Source: a bacterium (GTDB taxonomy: Bacteria > UBA10199 > 2-02-FULL-44-16 > JAAZCA01). Taken from it: a stretch of 8,928 bases of DNA. Under the pieces are notes generated by a model. The model saw nothing but the letters and a program-made list of their open reading frames with translations. It was not told where the DNA came from and did no database searches. How positions within the stretch are numbered: the stretch's first letter is position 1; each line of letters starts with the position of its first letter. Positions 1 through 5,104 of the stretch are shown here, piece after piece. The stretch is taken from assembly GCA_041648665.1 (NCBI GenBank), contig JBAZOP010000107.1:1-8928 (forward strand), given 5' to 3'. The position numbers and the translations under genes were made by a program.

Positions 1-705
1 TACTTCGCCTCGATCGGCGAGGCCGAGGATCTGGCGGCGGACGGCGACGCGCTGACGCCCGCCACCCTGACCGAGTCGAGCGAGACCTCGACCGTTGCCC
101 ACTCGGGCAAGGCGTTCGAGATCACGCGCTGGGCGCAGAGCGGCACGGGTGACCCCTACGCCGAGGGTTCGCGCCAGATTCTGGTCGCGCTCAAGCGGCG
201 CCTGGACAAGGCCCTCATCGACGCGGCCAAGAGCGCCACCGGCTGGGGTTCGTACACCTACGACCGCAGCGCCATCGGCGACGGCAAGATCACCTACGAC
301 TCGCTCACCGAGACGCTCGCGCTGTTCGGTGACGAGACCGGGGACCTCGCGGCCCTTGCGCTGCACAGCAAGGTCTACAAGGACCTTCTGCAGATCAAGG
401 ACACCACGGGCCGGCCTCTGTGGGTCGACACCTCGGGCGTGGGCCTGCCGAAGCTGACGGCCCTCGGCATCCCCATCATCGTGAGCGATCGGCTCGCGGC
501 TGTCGCGACCGTCTACCCCGGGCTGCTCCTGAAGAAGGGTGCCCTGGCTGCGTGGATCGACGACGCGGCGCTCGAGGTGCTCACCGACGTGGACGTGCTG
601 ACCAACGCGGACATCGCGGCGGTGCACATGTACTACGTGGTCCACCGCTACCTGCGATACGACGGGCTCAGCAAGCCCGGCGTGGCGATCCTCAAGACGA
701 AGTGA
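1..705 (+). CDS. Major capsid protein, HK97-fold type (5' end outside window)
   Basis: The frame is open from base 1 and ends at TGA 703-705, giving the last 234 residues of a capsid subunit; the start lies upstream of the window. What is seen: an acidic N-terminal stretch (ASIGEAEDLAADGD), a long helix-like segment rich in Lys/Arg/Ala (ILVALKRRLDKALIDAAKS), then an Ala/Leu-rich region with HSKVYKDLLQIKD and the motif LPKLTALGIPIIVSDR near the middle of the fragment. A short LxxLGxPIIVSDR-like strand after a VYKDL-type helix is typical of the A domain and C-terminal half of HK97-fold coat proteins, which form the icosahedral shell. The position just upstream of small head genes and a DUF1320 connector fits. 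The family call rests on recalled motif patterns, not on a search. It could belong to any of several HK97-fold subfamilies; I see no reason to doubt the structural role. Confidence 0.85.
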   Translation, partial: YFASIGEAEDLAADGDALTPATLTESSETSTVAHSGKAFEITRWAQSGTGDPYAEGSRQILVALKRRLDKALIDAAKSATGWGSYTYDRSAIGDGKITYDSLTETLALFGDETGDLAALALHSKVYKDLLQIKDTTGRPLWVDTSGVGLPKLTALGIPIIVSDRLAAVATVYPGLLLKKGALAAWIDDAALEVLTDVDVLTNADIAAVHMYYVVHRYLRYDGLSKPGVAILKTK

Positions 706-714
706 GGAGTCGCC

Positions 715-876
715 ATGGGAGTCGGACCGATCAGGCTTCATCGCAAGCAGGCGCAGCAGAAGCGCGCGGCGGCCAAGACACGGGCTGAGATCGAAGCCGC
801 TGCCGCGGAGCAGGCGCCCACCAGGGAGGCCGACAAGGCCCAGAGCGCGCAGCAGGATCAGCGGCGCAAGCACTGA
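715..876 (+). CDS. Small basic/charged protein, 53 aa, unknown function
   Basis: ATG 715 is preceded by GAGGAG (704-709), which overlaps the stop of the capsid gene, with 5 nt spacing; the stop is TGA 874-876. The product is 53 residues, starts MGVGPIRLHRKQAQQ, and is made almost entirely of Ala, Gln, Lys, Arg and Glu, ending QDQRRKH. It has no hydrophobic core and should be a single charged helix or disordered. It is too short for family recognition. The strong ribosome binding site, the 9-nt gap after the capsid gene and the codon use like its neighbours argue that it is translated. Small charged proteins directly after capsid genes in phages can be head accessory or DNA-contact proteins, but that is inference from position only. 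Confidence 0.6.
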   Translation: MGVGPIRLHRKQAQQKRAAAKTRAEIEAAAAEQAPTREADKAQSAQQDQRRKH

Positions 877-879
877 TCC

Positions 880-1158
880 ATGACCGCCACGATCAAGTCG
901 CACCGCAGGTATTGCCTGCTCAAGCGCAGGTACAACCTGCTGTGCGGCGAAGAAGGGCTCGCGGCGGTATGGCGCGCAAAGCAGGAGGCAGTGCCCTCAA
1001 CGGCATTGCCTCCTACCTTCCCGGCGCTCTCCACGCTGGCAGCGTCCGGGTACACGACGAAGGCAGACATCGACGGGGCTGACCAAGACGAGCTCGTCGG
1101 CGTCGGACTCACGATCAGCGAGGCGGTGGCGGCGCTGGCCGCCCTCGCCCTGCTCTGA
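880..1158 (+). CDS. Small protein with C-terminal helix-hairpin-helix-like domain (gp35 position)
   Basis: The gene starts at ATG 880, three bases after the previous stop, and gives 92 residues. No good Shine-Dalgarno sequence is visible, so translation is probably coupled to the upstream gene. Residues 1-38 are basic and aromatic (RRYCLLKRRYNLL), followed by a Pro/Thr linker (residues 39-47). Residues 50-89 have the pattern LxxLAASGYTTxxDIDGADQDEL, then VGVGLTISEAVAALAAL. This matches the two-helix helix-hairpin-helix / HeH-type pattern in which a Gly-Tyr turn and an acidic loop precede a second helix. In Mu-like phages a small gp35-type protein, also with a small helical fold, lies between the major capsid gene and the gp36/DUF1320 gene; this gene occupies the equivalent region. 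A role in head completion or in binding DNA or capsid is inferred. The domain call is moderate, the function call weak. Confidence 0.65.
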   Translation: MTATIKSHRRYCLLKRRYNLLCGEEGLAAVWRAKQEAVPSTALPPTFPALSTLAASGYTTKADIDGADQDELVGVGLTISEAVAALAALALL

Positions 1159-1165
1159 GGACATC

Positions 1166-1519
1166 ATGGGATACAAAATGGAAAATGGTCGCTGGGCCGA
1201 CACCGACGACCTGACTCTCGCTGACGCTCTGGCCGTGTCTGGGGACACGGACGGCGACAGCGTCGAGCTCGGGGACTGCGGCGTTGCCCGGCTCACTCTC
1301 ACCGTGGCGGCGATCGGCGCTGGAACCACACTCACCGTCTACATCGAGACCTCCGCGGACGATACGACGTTCCGCGCTGTCTCGAACTTCACCGCAATCG
1401 CTGCACCCGGGGCCGAGATCCTCTCGTTCTCCGGCCTCGATCGCTTCGTGCGCGCCCGCTATTCGTTCGCGGGCGGAACCACCACCGCAACCGTGAGCAT
1501 CAGCGGCGAAGCCGTCTGA
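1166..1519 (+). CDS. Beta-sandwich-like structural protein, 117 aa (paralogue of the N-terminal domain of the 2921 gene)
   Basis: ATG 1166 follows GAGG (1157-1160), which overlaps the previous stop, with 5 nt spacing; the stop is TGA 1517-1519. The 117-residue product is acidic at its N-terminus and then strongly beta-prone, with alternating Thr/Val/Leu segments (VARLTLTVAAI, TTLTVYIETSADD, TATVSISGEAV) and the motif LDRFVRARYSF at about residues 91-101. Residues 33-117 line up along their length with residues 26-112 of the gene at 2921: both carry V-D/E-LG, ARLxL, LTVxxxTS, a central FTA and a GxxRxVRAxxxxAG motif, ending in SGxA. It therefore looks like a free-standing version of a phage virion surface domain. 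No enzyme motif is visible. Capsid decoration or a neck/fibre attachment role is inferred from position between the capsid and connector genes. Confidence 0.8.
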   Translation: MGYKMENGRWADTDDLTLADALAVSGDTDGDSVELGDCGVARLTLTVAAIGAGTTLTVYIETSADDTTFRAVSNFTAIAAPGAEILSFSGLDRFVRARYSFAGGTTTATVSISGEAV

Positions 1520-1537
1520 TCCAAGGGAGACACTCCG

Positions 1538-2902
1538 ATGACTTCACCGTACGGACATCCGCAAGCCAACTCCGCTGAGAACCCGCCCACCTACACGGTA
1601 CGGGCCAGCTACACCGCCGACGTTGCTGACCTCACGGCCGCAACGACCACGTGCGACACCGCCGTCACGCTCGTCGAGAACGACCTCGTGCTGCTCACCG
1701 AGCAGAGCACGGCCGCCGAGAATGGCATCTACCAGGTCGGCGTCGTCGCCTCTGGCGTGGCCCCGCTGACCCGGTACGAGAAGTGCCGCAGCGCCGCCGG
1801 CCTGCCTCCGGGCTCGACCATCTTCGTCTCCGAGGGCACGGCTCGCGGCAACACGCGCTACGTGCTGACCACGAACGCTCCGATCACGCTCGACACCACG
1901 TCGCTCACGTTCGGATGCCTCGACTCGATCATCCACGTCGGCGCGCATGCGCTGGTGCTGACCACGACGGGCGCCACCGGCGTCACGCTGCCCACCACGG
2001 GCACGCTCGCCACGCTCGGCGGAACCGAGACGCTGGTCGGCAAGACGCTGACCACGCCCACGATCGGCGACATGACCAACGCCGGCCACACCCACGCGAA
2101 CGCGGCGGGCGGCGGGCAGATCACCGACGCGGCCCTGAGCGCGGCTGTGACGGCCGCCAAGGGCGGGACCGGCCAGGCCGGCGGCTACACCATCGGCGAC
2201 ATGGTGTACGCCTCGGCTGCCGCGACGCTCTCGAAGCTCAACATCGGCACCGCGATGCAGATCCTGCGCACGAACGCCGGCGCGACCGCTCCCGAGTGGG
2301 GCGGCGTCGACATCGGCCAGCTTCCCACCATCACGGCGGCCATCGGCGGCACGGGCCAGGCGGGCGGGTACGCCGTGGGCGATCTGCTCTACGCATCCGC
2401 TGCGGCCACGCTGAGCAAGCTGGCGATCGGAACCGCGAACCAGATCGTCAAGGTCAACGCGGGCGCGACGGCGCCCGAGTACGCGACCGTCAGTGGGACT
2501 GCCGACCACGTCACCGTGACCCCTGGCGTCGGGACTCTGGCGTTCGACGTGGGCGCGCACGTGGTCCAGCTCGCGGACGTGCAGACGCTGACCAACAAGC
2601 GCATCGTGTGCAAGCCGTACACGGTCGCGTTCGTGGGCGGCGCCGACACGATGGCGATTGCCGACGGCAACTACGGCTGGATCGACACCGTCACGCAGAA
2701 CAGCACGCTGACGATCGACAACGCGGGTGCCGTGCTGGGCGACATCATCGAGGTCAACCGCGACGACTCGGACGCGTTCACGGTCGCGGTCACGGACGGC
2801 GTCACCACGTGGATCACGATGACGGCCAGCAAGTTCGCCGGCATCACGCTGCGGTTCAACGGAACCAGCTGGATCCCGGTGGGCGTCTACCAGCAGGCGT
2901 AA
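1538..2902 (+). CDS. Phage fibre/spike protein with GGTG repeats (head or neck fibre by position)
   Basis: ATG 1538 has a good ribosome binding site, AAGGGAG (1523-1529), 8 nt upstream; the stop is TAA 2900-2902; 454 residues. Residues about 20-126 form a domain with VTLVENDLVLLTEQSTAAENG, then LTRYEKC and FVSEGTARGNTRYVLTT. This pattern occurs near the N-terminus of many phage fibre and spike proteins. Residues 164-190 carry ETLVGKTLTTPTIGDM and GHTHANAAGGGQITD, both typical fibre-shaft signatures. Two repeats follow (residues 209-255 and 270-316) of the GGTGQAGGYxxGDxxYASAA type, then QTLTNKR (349-355), and a beta-rich C-terminal domain ending LRFNGTSWIPVGVYQQA. The shaft is expected to be a trimeric beta structure. 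The gene sits between capsid and connector genes rather than after the tape measure and baseplate genes, so it may be a head or collar fibre rather than a receptor-binding tail fibre. No esterase, lyase or peptidase motif was recognised. Confidence 0.85.
   Translation: MTSPYGHPQANSAENPPTYTVRASYTADVADLTAATTTCDTAVTLVENDLVLLTEQSTAAENGIYQVGVVASGVAPLTRYEKCRSAAGLPPGSTIFVSEGTARGNTRYVLTTNAPITLDTTSLTFGCLDSIIHVGAHALVLTTTGATGVTLPTTGTLATLGGTETLVGKTLTTPTIGDMTNAGHTHANAAGGGQITDAALSAAVTAAKGGTGQAGGYTIGDMVYASAAATLSKLNIGTAMQILRTNAGATAPEWGGVDIGQLPTITAAIGGTGQAGGYAVGDLLYASAAATLSKLAIGTANQIVKVNAGATAPEYATVSGTADHVTVTPGVGTLAFDVGAHVVQLADVQTLTNKRIVCKPYTVAFVGGADTMAIADGNYGWIDTVTQNSTLTIDNAGAVLGDIIEVNRDDSDAFTVAVTDGVTTWITMTASKFAGITLRFNGTSWIPVGVYQQA
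2162..2485 (+). repeat. Two tandem fibre-shaft repeats (47-aa units, 183-nt period)
   Basis: Unit 1 (2162-2302) and unit 2 (2345-2485) each encode 47 residues starting GGTGQAGGY and ending NAGATAPE plus an aromatic and a small residue. By hand alignment 36 of 47 residues are identical, including an invariant YASAAATLSKL block and IGTA. The units are separated by 14 residues. At the DNA level the units differ at many third codon positions, so this is an old duplication under protein-level constraint. Repeats of this kind form the shaft of trimeric phage fibres. Confidence 0.85.
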
Positions 2903-2920
2903 GCCCGCCCGGCCTGATCC

Positions 2921-3658
2921 ATGACTGCCTACAACGAGACAGCCGTCACGCTTGCGGCCTCTGCGGCGCGCGGCACGAGCGGGACCGGCACTGCGGTGGA
3001 CCTCGGTGTCTGCACCATGGCCCGCCTCGTGCTCGCGTGCTCGGCTGTCTCGGGGACCGGCTCTCCTACGCTGACCGTCACGGTCCAGACGAGCCCGGAT
3101 CAGCTCGCATGGACGACGGCCACCGCGTTCACCGCCCGCACCACCGTGGGCACCCAGGAGATCAACGTCGCTGGGTGCTCGCGGTACGTGCGAGCCATCT
3201 GGACCATCGCCGGCACGGGCCCGAGTTTCACGTTCGGGGTCTCGGGCTCGGCATTCGTGGTCTACTGCAGCCCGACTGACCTGTACGGGCTGGCGATCCC
3301 ACAGCGCGCCCTGGCCGACATCACGGCCGACACGATGGCGCGGGCCATCAAGAGCGCCAGCGAGGATTTGGATGGGCGGTTCAACCGTCGCTACACGTTC
3401 CCGCTGGTCTCCTGGTCGACGGAGCTGACGCAGCATGCGGCTGAGCTGGCTGCGTTCACGTGCCTGACCACGCGGGGCACGTCGCTCGACGGGCAGGACT
3501 GGGACGTTCTGAAGGACATCCGAGACTCGGCGCGCAGCTGGGCCAAGGGTGTCGGAAACAAGAGCATCGACCCGCCCGGGATCGTGGACTCGACCGCAAC
3601 GGTCGATGAGGCCGGGCCGGTCATGTACACGAACACGAAGCGAGGCTGGGGCACGTGA
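2921..3658 (+). CDS. DUF1320 (gp36-like) head-tail connector fused to an N-terminal beta-sandwich-like domain
   Basis: ATG 2921 opens a 245-residue frame ending at TGA 3656-3658. Residues 1-112 are a Thr/Val/Ser-rich beta domain (motifs ARLVLACSAV, LTVTVQTSPDQLAW, CSRYVRAIWTIAG) matching the free-standing protein at 1166. From residue 114 the sequence becomes VYCSPTDLYGLAIPQRAL, then ITADTMARAIKSASEDLDG, then NRRYTFPL. This is the DUF1320 / Mu gp36 pattern: an aromatic followed by xxxDL, a helix with AIxxASxxxDG, and RYxxPL, with a helical remainder. DUF1320 proteins are about 130-150 residues and act as adaptor or stopper components between portal and tail; here that part is about 132 residues and looks complete. 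The switch falls where the paralogue ends, so the domains look joined at a stop-codon boundary. A GTG at 3257 could start a DUF1320-only product, but no good ribosome binding site precedes it. The gene overlaps the next by 4 nt. No Shine-Dalgarno sequence is evident before 2921. Confidence 0.85.
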   Translation: MTAYNETAVTLAASAARGTSGTGTAVDLGVCTMARLVLACSAVSGTGSPTLTVTVQTSPDQLAWTTATAFTARTTVGTQEINVAGCSRYVRAIWTIAGTGPSFTFGVSGSAFVVYCSPTDLYGLAIPQRALADITADTMARAIKSASEDLDGRFNRRYTFPLVSWSTELTQHAAELAAFTCLTTRGTSLDGQDWDVLKDIRDSARSWAKGVGNKSIDPPGIVDSTATVDEAGPVMYTNTKRGWGT

Positions 3659-4200
3659 GCGGCGTCGAGGGGATCGAAGGCTTCGACGTTCTGATCAAAG
3701 GGTTCAACCGCGTCGCCGAAAGCGGGATGAAGCTGGTCTCGCAGTCGCTCGCGGAGGAACAGGTCGACCTCATCAAGGAAGGGTTCAAGAACGGAACCGC
3801 ACCAGACGGAAGCGCCTGGGCAGCCCTCTCGGAACTCAGCCGCAACGGCGACGGCGGTACGCCGCTCAACGATACGGGCAAGCACCTCAAGAATGCAACC
3901 CACATCGCGGCCGTGAGCCCGAGCTGCTATCGGGTAGTCATCGGGTTCCAGCACGCGAGCGTGCACCAGCGGGGTGCCGTCATCGTTGCGAAAGGCGCGC
4001 GCGCACTGTGCTGGCCGTGCATTCACTATCGCGGCAAGCAGGGCAAGCAGCGCAGGGAATACACTCACGCGTTCGCCCGGAAGGTGACGATCCCCGCGCG
4101 CCCCATGGTGCCAGAGGGAGCATTGCCTAGTCGCTGGCTCAGGAGCCTCCAGGAAGCATTCGACGACACGATGGACGTCCTGTTGGGGCACGGCAAATGA
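3655..4200 (+). CDS. gpG-like phage virion morphogenesis / tail completion protein
   Basis: GTG 3655 overlaps the preceding stop (GTGA), so translation is likely coupled; 181 residues to TGA 4198-4200. The N-terminal 45 residues form a helix ending LIKEGFKNGTAPDGSAW (residues 39-55), then LNDTGKHLKNATH (71-83), a beta segment CYRVVIGFQHASVHQRG (91-107), a basic Cys-containing insert, and IPARPMVP (146-153). This order (F-NGTxPDGxxW, L-xTGxLxxS-like, VGxxxxxAxxHQxG, IPARPxxG-like) is the signature of the phage virion morphogenesis family that includes Mu gpG and phage tail-completion proteins. These act at the head-tail interface or on tail completion. Unusual for this copy is CWPC at residues 119-122 in the insert. 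The position between the DUF1320 connector and the likely tail terminator is as expected. Confidence 0.85.
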   Translation: MSGVEGIEGFDVLIKGFNRVAESGMKLVSQSLAEEQVDLIKEGFKNGTAPDGSAWAALSELSRNGDGGTPLNDTGKHLKNATHIAAVSPSCYRVVIGFQHASVHQRGAVIVAKGARALCWPCIHYRGKQGKQRREYTHAFARKVTIPARPMVPEGALPSRWLRSLQEAFDDTMDVLLGHGK

Positions 4201-4754
4201 CTCTCCCTTCCGGAATCCCCACGCTCCTGCTCGAAGCCAGCCAAGGGCTCGACACCCTCGGAATCGTCGTCAAGTTCGGGCGCAAGCATCTGAAGGACAA
4301 CGACTCGCCCCCCGTGGTGATCTGGTACCCGACGCGGGACCAGGTCACGCCCGCACAGCCGCTGTCGACTGACACGTATCGGTCGATCCGAACCCGCAAT
4401 GCGGGATTCAACGCGTTCATCTGGGGCAAGAGCTACGACCAGTCGGTCGCCATCGCCAAGGCGGTGATCCGGCTCGTCTGGACCTACAACCTGGCGAGCG
4501 CCGACTTCGGAGACATCGAGTGGAACGTCAAGGCGGACGACGCCTGGACGGTCGACGGGCACGGTTGCCTGCTGCCCGTGACGTTCCGCCAGCCGATCAC
4601 CTCCCAGGTCGTGGCGATCCCCACCACCGAGACGGCGCTCGAATCGAACCCGACGCCCGAGGACATCGTCACAACGGTCGCCGCAACACCGGGCGACCAC
4701 GAAGCAACGCTTGACGTTCATCTCGCCAAGTACACGAAGCCAACACCGCCATAG
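4197..4754 (+). CDS. Probable tail terminator / neck protein
   Basis: ATG 4197 overlaps the previous stop by 4 nt (ATGA), and the frame ends at TAG 4752-4754; 185 residues. Visible pattern: an N-terminal helix, PPVVIWYPTRDQ at residues 38-49, RSIRTRNAGFNAFIWG at 62-77, a helix DQSVAIAKAVIRLVW at 81-95, then a strand-rich part with HGCLLPVTFRQPI (122-134) and a Thr/Pro/Glu-rich tail. An alternating beta-alpha-beta layout with a xIxWxP strand, an Arg-rich strand ending in xVWG and an Ala-rich helix is typical of phage tail terminator proteins (the gpU-like fold). These cap the tail tube and join it to the head. Length, gene order (after the gpG-like gene, before the sheath) and pattern agree; the family was not verified by search. 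A general neck protein remains possible. Confidence 0.7.
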   Translation: MTLPSGIPTLLLEASQGLDTLGIVVKFGRKHLKDNDSPPVVIWYPTRDQVTPAQPLSTDTYRSIRTRNAGFNAFIWGKSYDQSVAIAKAVIRLVWTYNLASADFGDIEWNVKADDAWTVDGHGCLLPVTFRQPITSQVVAIPTTETALESNPTPEDIVTTVAATPGDHEATLDVHLAKYTKPTPP

Positions 4755-4758
4755 GAGG
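4753..4758 (+). promoter_or_regulatory. Ribosome binding site AGGAGG fixing a GTG start at 4765
   Basis: A perfect AGGAGG overlaps the stop of the terminator gene and lies 6 nt before GTG 4765. This is much better than the in-frame ATG at 4711, which has no such site and would extend the protein backwards inside the preceding gene. Confidence 0.85.
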
Positions 4759-4764
4759 CGACCC

Positions 4765-5103
4765 GTGGACAACAAAGAGACGAAGGCGGCGCCGCCTGCG
4801 GCGACCGCGACGGAGAAGTCTGTCCAGTCCGAGGAGCGCAAGACGCTCGAGGCCTGGGCGGCAGAGCAACCGATCGGCCCGTACAAGCCGGGCAAACCCC
4901 TCAAGGCCGGCGAGCGCGAGACGCGCGAGGCCGAGAACCACAGGTGCCATTTGGCCGGGCTGCGGATCATCGCGCTCCGCAGGTTCGGGGCATTCGAGGG
5001 CGCCGAGATGACGCTCAAGCAGTTCCGCGAGGTCTGCAAGGAACTCACCGGCCACCCCATCGGCTACCAGCAGCACGGCGTGATGCCGGCGAAGGCGGTG
5101 TGA
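4765..5103 (+). CDS. Small protein before the sheath gene, 112 aa, unknown function
   Basis: GTG 4765 is chosen because of AGGAGG at 4753-4758; the stop is TGA 5101-5103. The 112-residue product has a Lys/Ala/Pro/Thr-rich, probably disordered N-terminus (residues 1-25), then KTLEAWAAEQPIG (27-38), a charged segment, and a compact C-terminal part: RCHLAGLRIIALRRFGAFEG (60-79), MTLKQFREVCKEL (82-94), then GHPIG (96-100). The last part reads as helix, turn, helix with a short conserved-looking PIG end. Small proteins of this layout (hydrophobic helix, then a T-x-x-x-F helix, then PIG) are often found just upstream of sheath genes in myoviruses. That comparison is from memory and carries no known function. 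Mu has a small gp38 at the same place, but I do not see its sequence pattern here. Confidence 0.75.
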   Translation: MDNKETKAAPPAATATEKSVQSEERKTLEAWAAEQPIGPYKPGKPLKAGERETREAENHRCHLAGLRIIALRRFGAFEGAEMTLKQFREVCKELTGHPIGYQQHGVMPAKAV

Positions 5104-5104
5104 C

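Noticed and set aside
1651..3279. 542-codon open frame in another + frame
   Set aside because: It is almost wholly Arg/His/Asp/Gly/Ala and spans two well-supported genes in a different frame; no ribosome binding site or domain.
1544..3436. 630-codon open frame on the - strand
   Set aside because: It is antisense to the fibre and connector genes, has Arg/Gly/Asp/His-rich composition typical of the complement of GC-rich coding DNA, and shows no recognisable domain; the + strand genes are clear.
3257..3658. Separate DUF1320 gene starting at GTG 3257
   Set aside because: No convincing ribosome binding site precedes it and the upstream domain is continuous in frame; kept only as an alternative inside the fusion entry.
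4711..4764. Upstream ATG 4711 for the small protein before the sheath
   Set aside because: It lies inside the terminator gene without a Shine-Dalgarno site, while GTG 4765 has AGGAGG 6 nt upstream.
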